Virus record (IMG/VR): IMGVR_UViG_3300047508_000126 | Coordinates: 1 to 61,879 of that record | Length of the DNA: 61,879 nt | From: a virus | Strand: one strand, 5' to 3' | In this document: positions 45,966 to 53,208 of the stretch, piece after piece | How the letters are laid out: each line of letters opens with the position of its first letter | Position numbering within the stretch: position 1 is the stretch's first letter | Position numbers and translations under genes: made by a program | Notes under the pieces: model-generated | What the model was told of the DNA's origin: nothing | What the model saw: the letters and a program-made list of their open reading frames with translations, nothing else | The model's database searches: none

Positions 45966-45985
45966 AAGTTGAAGACAAGCTGTGC

Positions 45986-45991
45986 TATAGT
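45986..45991 (+). promoter_or_regulatory. -10 box of the HNH gene, leaderless type
   Basis: TATAGT ends 6 nt before the ATG at 45998. No Shine-Dalgarno sequence is present. The gene thus has its own promoter inside the late operon. Confidence 0.5.
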
Positions 45992-45997
45992 TACTGT

Positions 45998-46948
45998 ATG
46001 ACCAAAGAATACACGCATGACAATGATGCCGAGATCGCGGCCCTTTACCTATCCGGTGAGACCGGTAAGGCGCTCGGGCGCCGGTTCGGCACCACCGATG
46101 TGACTGTCTTCAGGGCACTGGAGCGGCAGGGGATCCCCCGGCGGCCAGCTCACCCGCGGCTTGGCTGGGAAGCCACCGAAGACAATCGCCGGGCACTGGT
46201 CGCCGCGTATGAGGCCGGGGAATCTATCCGGGCCATAGCCAAACGCCTGCACACCAATTCAAGTCGGGTGATGCGGGTCCTGGACGAGTCCGGACTGGGC
46301 TGGCGCCACCCCGGCGGGAAACGCCGGTTCGGTGACGATGAGGCGGCAGAGTTTGCCCGCGCTTACCGGTCAGGTGAGAGCCTGACGCAGATCGCCCTCC
46401 AGCACGAGGTAAGCGCCAAGGTCGTCCGTGATTACCTGATCCGGTCCGGTGTCCAGATCCGCCCGCTAGGGGCGCCTGCGTTCTGGACGGACGAGCGGAA
46501 AGCCGAGGCGACCCGCCGGTACCAGGCCGGGGAGCAACTGCAGGACATAGCGAAGGTAATGGGCTGCGGAACCAGCACCCTGACGAGGACCCTCGTGGAG
46601 CTAGGCGTCCATGAGAAGCCGCCGAGGCGGAGCGGGGAGACCCATCATTCCTGGCAGGGCGGCCGGGTCGTCAGAGAAGACGGGTACGTCCAGGTCAGGG
46701 TGACTGACGCCGATCGTCACCTGGCGGATCCAGTCAGAAACGGCTACATGCTGGAGCACCGGCTGGTGATGGCCCGGATGCTCGGCCGCCGCCTGCTGCC
46801 CGGCGAGACGGTGCATCACATCGACAATGACCGGCAGCACAACGATCCCGGGAACCTCCAGCTGCGGCAGGGTAAGCACGGTAAGGGCGCTGTCTTCCGC
46901 TGTGCGTCCTGCGGGTCGCGCGATATCGAGGCCGTCGCCCTGACCTGA
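45998..46948 (+). CDS. HNH endonuclease with four N-terminal HTH repeats
   Basis: 316 residues. Four similar helix-turn-helix units occupy about 8-50 (EIAALYLSGETGKALGRRFG), 62-105 (ALVAAYEAGESIRAIAKRLH), 113-155 (EFARAYRSGESLTQIALQHE) and 165-212 (EATRRYQAGEQLQDIAKVMG). The HNH core follows (YMLEHRLVMARMLGRRLLPG, ETVHHIDNDRQHND, NLQL) and a CASCGSRD ribbon ends the protein. The HTH array probably reads a long DNA site. It looks like a mobile gene inserted among tail genes. Confidence 0.85.
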   Translation: MTKEYTHDNDAEIAALYLSGETGKALGRRFGTTDVTVFRALERQGIPRRPAHPRLGWEATEDNRRALVAAYEAGESIRAIAKRLHTNSSRVMRVLDESGLGWRHPGGKRRFGDDEAAEFARAYRSGESLTQIALQHEVSAKVVRDYLIRSGVQIRPLGAPAFWTDERKAEATRRYQAGEQLQDIAKVMGCGTSTLTRTLVELGVHEKPPRRSGETHHSWQGGRVVREDGYVQVRVTDADRHLADPVRNGYMLEHRLVMARMLGRRLLPGETVHHIDNDRQHNDPGNLQLRQGKHGKGAVFRCASCGSRDIEAVALT

Positions 46949-46972
46949 CGGCACGTAGACAAGGAGAACCCG

Positions 46973-47638
46973 GTGGGCGTGCGCGTGACCCTGCTGATCC
47001 TGGCCCGCCGCGCAGCCGGGCCCGCATGGGCGGTCACCGCGGAACTCGCCTGGCACCTCGCCGGGCAGGCGTGGGCGTTCACCGTCCTCGCCGCCGGCCT
47101 GGGCTGGCTCGCCACCCGGCTGCCCGCCGCAGTCGCCGCCGCGTCGTCGAAGGCGTACGCGGTCGAGGCGCGGGTCGACGGCCTCGTCCCCGCCGTCGCC
47201 AACGCGAAGGGCCTCGCGCAGACCGCCCAGTCCACCGCATCCACCGCCCAGTCCGCCGCGAACTCCGCGATGACCGTCGCGAACAATGCGCTGCCCAAAG
47301 GCGGCGGGACCGTCAGCGGGTCGCTCACCGTCAACGGCGACCTGAACGTCAACGGCACCCTGACCGGGTTCTCCAGCTTCGGCATCCACGGCAACGCGAC
47401 CATCCTGGGGACTCTCGGCGTGCAGTCCGACACGACACTCCAGACGCTGACCTCGGGGAACCTCGGCGTGCACGGCGGTGCGACCGTCACCGGCGGGCTG
47501 AATGCCGGCGGGGACATCAACGGGAACACGGTCACCGGCAGCTTCCTGGTGTCGAATAACTCGACGACTGTGTTTGGCGCCCTGGGTGTTCACGGGAACA
47601 CGACGATGCTGGGGAACCTGAACGGGCACACCCCGTAA
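46973..47638 (+). CDS. Tail fibre protein (beta-helix type)
   Basis: 221 residues from a GTG with AAGGAG upstream. Residues 1-60 are hydrophobic and helical, 60-105 are a coiled-coil-like stretch (AQTAQSTASTAQSAANSAMT), and 110-221 contain SLTVNGDLNVNGTLTG-like repeats of a fibre shaft with His-Gly-Asn turns. Trimeric fibre or tip protein. Confidence 0.7.
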   Translation: MGVRVTLLILARRAAGPAWAVTAELAWHLAGQAWAFTVLAAGLGWLATRLPAAVAAASSKAYAVEARVDGLVPAVANAKGLAQTAQSTASTAQSAANSAMTVANNALPKGGGTVSGSLTVNGDLNVNGTLTGFSSFGIHGNATILGTLGVQSDTTLQTLTSGNLGVHGGATVTGGLNAGGDINGNTVTGSFLVSNNSTTVFGALGVHGNTTMLGNLNGHTP

Positions 47639-47656
47639 GACGCCCGGGAGGGGGCC

Positions 47657-48421
47657 ATGAGCGAGACGCACCCGCCGGGGCAGGGCTGGTGGGTCACCCA
47701 GGACCCCACCGCCCTGACCAACTCAGCCGTGGACGCGGCCAAGGACGACCTCCGCCGCGAGCTCGCCAGCATGCAGCAGCTCCTGTCTGAGCGGATCCTG
47801 CGGACCGAGACGATCCTGCGGGACCTCGACATCCGCTCCAAGGCCGAGATCTCCGACAGCATCAACGCCCTCGAGGCGATCCTGTCCCAGCGGATCGCCG
47901 GGCTCGAGAAGATCCTGAAGCTCCTGGACACCGCGCTGAACCGGGGACCGGAACAGGCCGATGATCTCCGGGAACGGCTCCAGACCGACATCAAGATCGC
48001 CGTCGAAGGCCTCCGCCAGCTGCATGAGGAACGCTTCAACGCGATCCAGCAGCAGTTCAACGAACGCGACACGCGAGGCGACCAGGAGAAAAAGGCATCC
48101 AAGGAGGCACTCGACGCGGCGCTGCTCGCCCAGAAAGAATCGGTGGCGCAGCAGAACGACGCGAACACCACCGCCGCCGCGAAAACTGAGCTGAACTTCA
48201 CCAAGCAAAACGATCAGACTGCTGTCCTGATTTCCACCCTGGAGAAGAGCCTCTCGGATCGGCTGACCGAGCTGAAGGAGAGAATCGACCGGGGGGAAGG
48301 CAGCAACGCGGGCGCCGCTGGCACCCGCATCGACCAGCGGGCCAGCATCGGCACGATCATCGCGGCTGTCGCCACCCTCGTCGCCGTGATCAGCTTCGTG
48401 TTGTACGTCGTGAAGAAATAG
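47657..48421 (+). CDS. Coiled-coil membrane protein, lysis-region
   Basis: 254 residues. Residues 25-215 form a long coiled coil (LRRELASMQQLLSERILRTE; LTELKERIDRGEG) and residues 228-252 are one transmembrane helix (IIAAVATLVAVISFVLYVVK). Such proteins stand before the holin in many actinophages and may serve in lysis or tip anchoring. Confidence 0.65.
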   Translation: MSETHPPGQGWWVTQDPTALTNSAVDAAKDDLRRELASMQQLLSERILRTETILRDLDIRSKAEISDSINALEAILSQRIAGLEKILKLLDTALNRGPEQADDLRERLQTDIKIAVEGLRQLHEERFNAIQQQFNERDTRGDQEKKASKEALDAALLAQKESVAQQNDANTTAAAKTELNFTKQNDQTAVLISTLEKSLSDRLTELKERIDRGEGSNAGAAGTRIDQRASIGTIIAAVATLVAVISFVLYVVKK

Positions 48422-48426
48422 ACGAA

Positions 48427-48453
48427 GGCCGCGCCGAGGGGGTTGGCGCGGCC
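48427..48453 (+). terminator. Hairpin between membrane protein and holin
   Basis: GGCCGCGCC (48427-48435) and GGCGCGGCC (48445-48453), 9-bp stem without a T-run. May act as a partial terminator. Confidence 0.5.
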
Positions 48454-48540
48454 TCGCATCCCTTCCGATGTTGCGTGGCCCGCAATGGCGTACTTCTAGC
48501 GGAGCACGCCGCAGGCGTCCTGTAAAGAGGCGGAGGCCCA

Positions 48541-48849
48541 GTGGCACAGGTCGAACGCAAAGTCACGGCCAGCACGGGGGCGGCAGCGGTATCCGGGCTC
48601 GCGCTCTGGGCGCTTGGAACGTACGTGTTCAAAGGCGCTGTGCCGGATGTGGTGGTGTCCTGGACGTATGTGATCGTCCCGGCGGTGCTGACGTTCGCTG
48701 CGGGGTACCTCGCGAAGCACACGCCGCGGGGCGGCCCGGCCGTGCTGCCGGGCATCCCGTACGCGCCCGCATGGCCGCCCAAGACGCTGATCCCCCCGGA
48801 TCCGGCACCCCCGGCCGGGACACCGCAGCCTCCCGCCGCCCCGGAGTGA
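48541..48849 (+). CDS. Holin candidate
   Basis: 102 residues from a GTG with GAGGCGGAGG upstream. Two hydrophobic segments (GAAAVSGLALWALGTYVFKG; VVVSWTYVIVPAVLTFAAGY) and a Pro-rich tail, the usual layout of a two-segment actinophage holin. It lies in front of the endolysin candidate. Confidence 0.65.
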   Translation: MAQVERKVTASTGAAAVSGLALWALGTYVFKGAVPDVVVSWTYVIVPAVLTFAAGYLAKHTPRGGPAVLPGIPYAPAWPPKTLIPPDPAPPAGTPQPPAAPE

Positions 48850-48934
48850 CCCGCCGCGGCGGGAGCCAGGCGGACACCACCCGATCCCTGCTGCCCCGGA
48901 CCCTGGCAGCCCTGGCCGCCTGAAGGGGGCTGCC

Positions 48935-49072
48935 ATGGCCTACTGCTGCCGCTGCGGCAACTGGGCCGCCCTCGAGCCGGACACTAAGATGTGCTGGCGC
49001 TGCCGTCTCGGCTGGCGGCCGTCCGCACCGGCAGGCCCCGACCTCGGAACCCGCAGGCAGCCGAGAGGCTAG
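48935..49072 (+). CDS. Zinc-ribbon mini-protein
   Basis: 45 residues, AAGGGGGC before the ATG. YCCRCGNWAALEPDTKMCWRC is a two-pair zinc ribbon, with a basic tail. Convergent with the minus gene 49069-49353 (4-nt overlap). Function unknown. Confidence 0.55.
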   Translation: MAYCCRCGNWAALEPDTKMCWRCRLGWRPSAPAGPDLGTRRQPRG

Positions 49073-49353
49073 GGCTCCCAGTCCTGCAGGTAGTCTGGGT
49101 GATCGCTGTCGACGGCGGCGAGGTTCGGCAGCACGAAATCCTCATATTCCCGCGCCTGGTCCCTGGCCACCCCCGCCGGGTAGTCGTCGTCCTCCATCCG
49201 CGCCAGGGTGTCGGCGTACCGCGCCAGGATCATCCGCCCGGCATGGACCTCGCGGAGCACGCGAGCCCGGTTCTTAGCGGGCAGCCGGGCAACGCGGGCG
49301 AACTGCTCCTTCTCGTTGAGGCGGGCGTTCAGGAACGCCACTACGTCATCCAT
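49069..49353 (-). CDS. DUF6221-like protein, minus-strand cargo
   Basis: 94 residues. MDDVVAFLNARLNEKEQFAR, then RVLREVHAGRMILARYADTL and YEDFVLPNLAAVDSDHPDY, match a family very common in actinobacterial phages and elements (DUF6221 by memory of its LxARLxEdE start and LrEVxAkR motif). Function unknown. It lies between holin and endolysin on the opposite strand. Confidence 0.7.
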   Translation of the reverse strand: MDDVVAFLNARLNEKEQFARVARLPAKNRARVLREVHAGRMILARYADTLARMEDDDYPAGVARDQAREYEDFVLPNLAAVDSDHPDYLQDWEP

Positions 49354-49391
49354 GCCGTCATCGTCTCACCCGCCGCGTCGTTAGGAGCCCT

Positions 49392-50156
49392 ATGACGATC
49401 GCCACCACCACAGTCTGCGACGCCATCAGGACCAATATCAGCCACCTCCCCAAAGGCCCCGCCGCCGGCTACACAACCGGCTCCGGGCCGGTGCCGTGGG
49501 GTCCGGCTGACTGGCGGGCGCACCCCGGCGCGGTCCGCATCTGCCAGGACCCCTCCGCCAGCGACACCACCGCCGACGTACTTGACGTCGAGGCAGGCGC
49601 TGCGACCATCCGTGTCGCCGCGCCCTGGGCTGAGGCCGCCGCCACCAACGTCGCCAGCGGCCGCAGACCCGGGCAGCGGCACCCCGCCGTCTACATGAGC
49701 CTCGCCAGCGTCACCCCCGTCGTCAACGCGCTGGCCGCCGGCGGGATCAGCTCCGGCGTGTCCCTGTGGGTGGCGAACTGGAACCTCACCTCCGCTGAGG
49801 CCACCGCGCTCGTCCAGCACGCTGGCGGCCCCTTCCCCATCGTGGCCGTCCAGTACCGCAACGCCGGCCTGTACGACGTCAGCGTGTTCAGCAAGCCGTG
49901 GCTGTCGGCCGTCTCCGGCGACCCGCCCGCACCGCCCCCGGCGAAGTTCCACGGCGAATGGGTCACCAAGGGGGAACTGTCCCTCGCCCAGCTCGCCGCC
50001 ACGTTCAGCCTGAAACCATCCACCCTGCTCCGCGAGACTGCCGTGCACTACGGCCAGTTCGGGCCCGAGCTCGCCGGGTACATCAACGCGGTCCACGACG
50101 GCACCCTGCGCGTCTCGTCACCGCTCCCGGCGGGTAGCAAACTGTGGGTGGACTGA
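49392..50156 (+). CDS. Endolysin candidate (glycoside-hydrolase-like plus LysM-like domain)
   Basis: 254 residues. Residues 15-175 have the strand-acid pattern of a TIM-barrel hydrolase (AVRICQDPSASDTTADVLDV; HPAVYMSLASVTPVVNALAA; VSLWVANWNLTSAEATAL; PIVAVQYRNAGLYDVSVF), with Asp/Glu residues at strand ends. Residues 185-254 (WVTKGELSLAQLAATFSLKP, then LPAGSKLWVD) resemble a LysM-like wall-binding end. Position after the holin supports peptidoglycan hydrolysis. Confidence 0.7.
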   Translation: MTIATTTVCDAIRTNISHLPKGPAAGYTTGSGPVPWGPADWRAHPGAVRICQDPSASDTTADVLDVEAGAATIRVAAPWAEAAATNVASGRRPGQRHPAVYMSLASVTPVVNALAAGGISSGVSLWVANWNLTSAEATALVQHAGGPFPIVAVQYRNAGLYDVSVFSKPWLSAVSGDPPAPPPAKFHGEWVTKGELSLAQLAATFSLKPSTLLRETAVHYGQFGPELAGYINAVHDGTLRVSSPLPAGSKLWVD

Positions 50157-50237
50157 CAGGAGGCGACTGAGGTGAGACGACGGAACCAGCCCGAAACCCG
50201 GCACTGCGACGGCGGCGCATTACCAGCGAACAACGGG

Positions 50238-50274
50238 ACCGGCCCGGGAGGCATCACGCCCCCGGGCCGGTTTC
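50238..50274 (+). terminator. Terminator of the late operon
   Basis: ACCGGCCCGGG (50238-50248) and CCCGGGCCGGT (50261-50271) form an 11-bp perfect stem ending in TTTCC. It separates the plus-strand late genes from the converging integrase operon. Confidence 0.8.
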
Positions 50275-50281
50275 CGCATGT

Positions 50282-50461
50282 TCAGGGGCCGGGGACTTCC
50301 TTGACGCCGAGGAACTGCAGGGGCGTCCGCTTGCCGGGATCGGTCCACCCGCAGCGCGGACAGGGGTTCTGCACCCCGTCGTGCGGGCAGTGGTTCGTGA
50401 TCCGCGAGTGGCCGCAGGCCGGGCAGGTGTACGGGTAGTCGAACGGGCAGTCGCAGTTCAT
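50282..50461 (-). CDS. Zinc-ribbon protein behind the integrase
   Basis: 59 residues, ATG overlapping the integrase stop by one base (TGATG). CDCPFDYPYTCPACGHSRIT, then HCPHDGVQNPCPRCGWTD, forms two zinc ribbons. Coupling to the integrase hints at a role in integration or excision, unproven. Confidence 0.65.
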   Translation of the reverse strand: MNCDCPFDYPYTCPACGHSRITNHCPHDGVQNPCPRCGWTDPGKRTPLQFLGVKEVPGP

Positions 50462-51456
50462 CAGGTGTCCTTTCTGGAGCCGAACCGGGTGGCGAGGACG
50501 TGGGCGGGGTGCCGGTCGAGGTTGTGGCGGGACCGGTCGTAGCGGCGGGTGGTGCGCGGGTCGGCGTGTCCCATGGCGTCCTGAAGGTCGCGGAGGTTCC
50601 CGCCGGCGTCGAGGTAGTCGGTGGCGAACGTGTGCCGCAGCGAGTGGGGTGACAGGTCCGGGGCGGCGGGGATGCCGGCGTTGCGGGCGAGGCGGCGTAC
50701 GAGGTCGTACAGGTACGGTTCGCTGAGCCTGCGGCCGGTGCGGGTGACGAACAGCAGCCCCCGGGCGGGGTTCCCCCGGGCGGCGAGGTAGGTGTCGAGG
50801 GCGTCACCGAGCGCGGGGACGATGGGGACCTTGCGGACCTTGCCGCCTTTCATGCGGACGGTCAGGGTGCGGTACCCCCGGTCATGGCCGAGATCCGTGA
50901 TGTTGGCGGTGAGCGCGGACCCGCAGCGGAGACCGCCGTACAGCAGGAGGCGGATGAGGGCGGACGAGCGGGGCCCGTCAGCGTCGGCGGCCTGGCACAG
51001 CCGGTCGGCCTCGGCGGTGGACAGGCCGACGGTCTCGGAGTTGTCGGGGTCGATGATGGGCCGGCCGTCGGTGTCGGCAGGGTTGGTGAACGCGAGCGGG
51101 CGGGGGTCGTCTTTGGTGTTGCGGTAGAGGTATTTGTACCAGGATGAGACGGCGGCGACCCTGCGGGCGATGCTGGCCTCGGCGGCGGGGCGGCCGTCGC
51201 CGCGGACGCCGTCCTGCCGCTGGGTGGCGATCCAGGCGTCCATGTGCATCATCCGGGCGGCCATCGGGCTGACGTGACAGTGGTCGCACCACCGCCACCA
51301 GTGGCCGAGATCCTGGCGGTACTCGCGCTGGGTGTTAGGGCTGCGCCGGGCGAGCCACGCGGCGGTGAGTGCCCTGATCCGGTCGGCGTCATCCGGCCAC
51401 GCGACGCCAACGTCAACGGCGGGGAGGACACGCCCGGACAGCTCAAGGTCAGTCAC
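50461..51456 (-). CDS. int: Tyrosine integrase
   Basis: 331 residues from GTG 51456 (GTGA overlap with the upstream gene). Residues 25-115 are the SAM-like core-binding domain (RRSPNTQREYRQDLGHWWRW). The catalytic domain has Arg 177 (YGGLRCGS), Lys at 203-206 (MKGGKVRK), His 271 and Arg 274 (HSLRHTFA), His 297 (AMGHADP) and nucleophile Tyr 306 (TTRRYDRS). All are intact. It would insert the phage into the host chromosome; no attP is obvious next to it. Confidence 0.95.
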   Translation of the reverse strand: MTDLELSGRVLPAVDVGVAWPDDADRIRALTAAWLARRSPNTQREYRQDLGHWWRWCDHCHVSPMAARMMHMDAWIATQRQDGVRGDGRPAAEASIARRVAAVSSWYKYLYRNTKDDPRPLAFTNPADTDGRPIIDPDNSETVGLSTAEADRLCQAADADGPRSSALIRLLLYGGLRCGSALTANITDLGHDRGYRTLTVRMKGGKVRKVPIVPALGDALDTYLAARGNPARGLLFVTRTGRRLSEPYLYDLVRRLARNAGIPAAPDLSPHSLRHTFATDYLDAGGNLRDLQDAMGHADPRTTRRYDRSRHNLDRHPAHVLATRFGSRKDT

Positions 51457-51605
51457 GGCTTCCACTCGGAGTGGCTCGCGTCTAGGTGGCAGTTGCACTC
51501 GCACCTGCGCGACGAGCAGGTGCCGCATTCACCGCGAGCGCACGCGGCAGACAGGGTGAGGCAGCAGCCCGGCAGGTGGATGCCGATGCGGTGCAGAATG
51601 CCCAT
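51453..51605 (-). CDS. Cys-rich 50-residue protein
   Basis: Eight Cys and two His in 50 residues (GCCLTLSAACARGECGTC, then RRCECNCHLDASH), probably a zinc cluster. Its end overlaps the integrase start (GTGA). It overlaps the 51482-51877 frame by 124 nt, so one of the two may be wrong or the two may be expressed alternatively. Confidence 0.45.
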   Translation of the reverse strand: MGILHRIGIHLPGCCLTLSAACARGECGTCSSRRCECNCHLDASHSEWKP

Positions 51606-51877
51606 AACCCGGGGCCAACGACCGTGACGCGGACTCGACCCCGGCGAGCCATCAGGGATTGATCCGGGCCGTGCACGGCGGGGTCGTAGTCTTCCGGGTC
51701 GACGCCGCCGCATGTCAGGCACATGTCTCCCTGGATGAGGCACGGGCTGCCGGGCCAGAACGCGGGACCGTGCATGCCGGGGTTCAGTGCTAGCCACGTG
51801 GTGAGGTAGCTGTCGTAGGCGTCTAGTTCGCACGGGACCGGGTGAACCGGCACGTAGTCCGGGAACAGGTCAGTCAT
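51482..51877 (-). CDS. Hypothetical protein, overlapping frame upstream of the integrase
   Basis: 131 residues. The first 95 residues look real (TDLFPDYVPVHPVPCELDAY; PGMHGPAFWPGSPCLIQGDM; CLTCGGVDPEDYDPAVHGPD). The C-terminal part, overlapping 51605-51453, is unnatural in composition. A frameshift or a shorter true end is possible. Its start overlaps the upstream stop by 8 nt. Confidence 0.5.
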   Translation of the reverse strand: MTDLFPDYVPVHPVPCELDAYDSYLTTWLALNPGMHGPAFWPGSPCLIQGDMCLTCGGVDPEDYDPAVHGPDQSLMARRGRVRVTVVGPGLWAFCTASASTCRAAASPCLPRALAVNAAPARRAGASATAT

Positions 51878-52058
51878 GGTGGACGGCACATGCCGGGTTC
51901 TGCTCGATCAGGTGCCATCCTCCGCCGTCGAACCACGCCGGGCAGATGCAGCCCTCGGCGGCGAGGTTCCGGCCGGGAGCGTAATGATGCCGGCAGCCGG
52001 GCAGTTCGCAGCCGGATTCAGACGTTGCGGAGGCGAGGGCTATCTTAGCGTCATTCAT
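51870..52058 (-). CDS. Small Cys/His protein heading the integrase operon
   Basis: 62 residues with GGAGGAAAAC before the ATG. Contains CELPGCRHHYAPGRN, CICPAWF and ACAVHH, a likely zinc site. Divergent from the plus frame at 52088. Function unknown. Confidence 0.6.
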   Translation of the reverse strand: MNDAKIALASATSESGCELPGCRHHYAPGRNLAAEGCICPAWFDGGGWHLIEQNPACAVHHD

Positions 52059-52087
52059 GTTTTCCTCCAGTGTTAAGAGGGTGGCTG

Positions 52088-52276
52088 ATGCTTGTGTCTT
52101 GGGGCTGGGACGAGCCGGTTAAGTGCGCCGAGCATGGCTTGCTTACGAACGAACCGCTGGAGACCCACGACGCGGGAATCGTGGCGCTCAAGCATCTGCG
52201 TGACGTGCACGGCATGAGCGCGGAGAGTGCCGACGGTGCAATCGCGAAGGTGGAAGCCCACCAGGCCCAGACATAG
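52088..52276 (+). CDS. Hypothetical 62-residue protein
   Basis: AAGAGGG precedes the ATG. Sequence contains PVKCAEHGLLTNEPLETHDA and LKHLRDVHGMS, a C2H2-like Cys-His spacing. It overlaps the convergent gene 52188-52430 by 89 nt, so confidence is limited. Confidence 0.45.
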   Translation: MLVSWGWDEPVKCAEHGLLTNEPLETHDAGIVALKHLRDVHGMSAESADGAIAKVEAHQAQT

Positions 52277-52430
52277 GCTCGACGTCCGCATGCATTGCAC
52301 ACCACTCATGCTCGCCGATGTGCTCGTGGATGCATCCGGCGGTGATGATCTCGACGACCGGCATCGGGCACGGGCGGCGGTCGATCCGGTCGGAACCGCT
52401 GAAAGCGGTATAGCCGTCACAGGTTTTCAT
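52188..52430 (-). CDS. Hypothetical 80-residue protein with Cys/His motif
   Basis: The minus-strand ATG at 52430 lies 6 nt after TAGACT (52442-52437), a leaderless-type promoter. Residues 1-50 (CDGYTAFSGSDRIDRRPCPM; CIHEHIGEHEWCAMH) look like a small zinc protein common in actinobacterial elements. The last 30 residues overlap the plus frame 52088-52276 and are irregular. Confidence 0.5.
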   Translation of the reverse strand: MKTCDGYTAFSGSDRIDRRPCPMPVVEIITAGCIHEHIGEHEWCAMHADVEPMSGPGGLPPSRLHRRHSPRSCRARHADA

Positions 52431-52436
52431 GCCTAT

Positions 52437-52442
52437 AGTCTA
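52437..52442 (-). promoter_or_regulatory. -10 box of 52188-52430, leaderless type
   Basis: TAGACT on the minus strand ends 6 nt before the ATG. CGGGATAATGCA just upstream of it is repeated at 53147-53158. Confidence 0.4.
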
Positions 52443-52483
52443 ACGTGCATTATCCCGTACCTTCGGGCGGCGCGCTTACCGGA

Positions 52484-52526
52484 TACTTGACGGCTACTTG
52501 ACAGGCCCCCCCTTGTGATGTAGAGT
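52484..52526 (+). promoter_or_regulatory. Consensus promoter of 52534-52677 with TACTTGAC repeats
   Basis: TTGACA (52498-52503), 17-bp spacer, TAGAGT (52521-52526), then 7 nt to the ATG. TACTTGAC occurs at 52484-52491 and 52495-52502, overlapping the -35 box, so a repressor could bind there. The best promoter match in the window. Confidence 0.7.
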
Positions 52527-52533
52527 GATGCAC

Positions 52534-52677
52534 ATGGATGAACTACGGAGCGAGCGGTTCTCCGTCAGCCTCACCCCGTCCGCGCTGGCGAAGCTGGACG
52601 CCTACGCGGCGGAGCACCGCTGGACACGAAGCACCGCAGCCGCCGACCTGATCGAGCGCGGACTGGAAGAGGACTGA
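52534..52677 (+). CDS. Ribbon-helix-helix regulator
   Basis: 47 residues. SERFSVSLTPSALAKLDAYA, then RSTAAADLIERGLEE, is an Arc/MetJ-like domain with nothing else. It starts with a leaderless-type promoter and may bind the TACTTGAC repeats over that promoter. Confidence 0.72.
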   Translation: MDELRSERFSVSLTPSALAKLDAYAAEHRWTRSTAAADLIERGLEED

Positions 52678-52680
52678 CCC

Positions 52681-53115
52681 ATGCCCGATGTGACCCACGA
52701 CCCCCGCGCCGAATCGCGCATCGTATCGTTCGACCTGATACCCAAAGACCCCGACTACTACTTCGTCCTGACCGAGGCGCTCCGCGAGTTCGCCGCCCGC
52801 CAGCACGCCGAAGCCGAGGATGAGGCCGAGACCGATCCGGCGGAGTCACGCTGGCGGTGGGCCAAGACCGCCGAGGCGATGCTCGACCAGATCGAGAAAA
52901 CACTGAGCGCGCCCGCCGCGGTGCCTGATGACCTGACCGCCTTTGAGTACGCCTCCGAAGAAGTAGGCGAGGCGTTCACCGAATGGTGCGGCAGCGAAGG
53001 CATCGAAGCGCGCGACGACCAGGAGTACCGGGTGATACGTAGCGCCTTCACGGCGGGCATGAACGAGGTAAGCAGGTACGTCCGGTTCCGCGAGATCATC
53101 GGGAAGGAGTCATGA
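52681..53115 (+). CDS. Hypothetical 144-residue protein
   Basis: Follows the ribbon-helix-helix gene after 3 nt. Acidic and helical (YYFVLTEALREFAARQHAEA; WRWAKTAEAMLDQIEKTLSA; YRVIRSAFTAGMNEVSRYVR). The pair resembles small two-gene operons with a DNA-binding first gene, as in some toxin-antitoxin systems, but no toxin motif is visible. Confidence 0.5.
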   Translation: MPDVTHDPRAESRIVSFDLIPKDPDYYFVLTEALREFAARQHAEAEDEAETDPAESRWRWAKTAEAMLDQIEKTLSAPAAVPDDLTAFEYASEEVGEAFTEWCGSEGIEARDDQEYRVIRSAFTAGMNEVSRYVRFREIIGKES

Positions 53116-53196
53116 CCAACCCATGATCTGGCGTGTCCGGCTGGTCTGCATTATCCCGCGTTCCCCGTCCCTGACTGCCCGAGCCGCTAGCAGCAC

Positions 53197-53202
53197 TAGC
53201 CT
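53197..53202 (+). promoter_or_regulatory. -10 box of the XRE gene, leaderless type
   Basis: TAGCCT ends 6 nt before the GTG at 53209. The -35 region is weak. Confidence 0.35.
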
Positions 53203-53208
53203 TGTCTC

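Noticed and set aside
45887-45997. Group I intron around the HNH gene at 45998
   Set aside because: The 45475 gene ends normally before the island and no continuing exon is found downstream; no intron core pairing was recognised, so a free-standing insertion is preferred.
50172-50438. Plus-strand frame after the endolysin
   Set aside because: Runs through the terminator hairpin and over the zinc-ribbon gene on the other strand; no domain.
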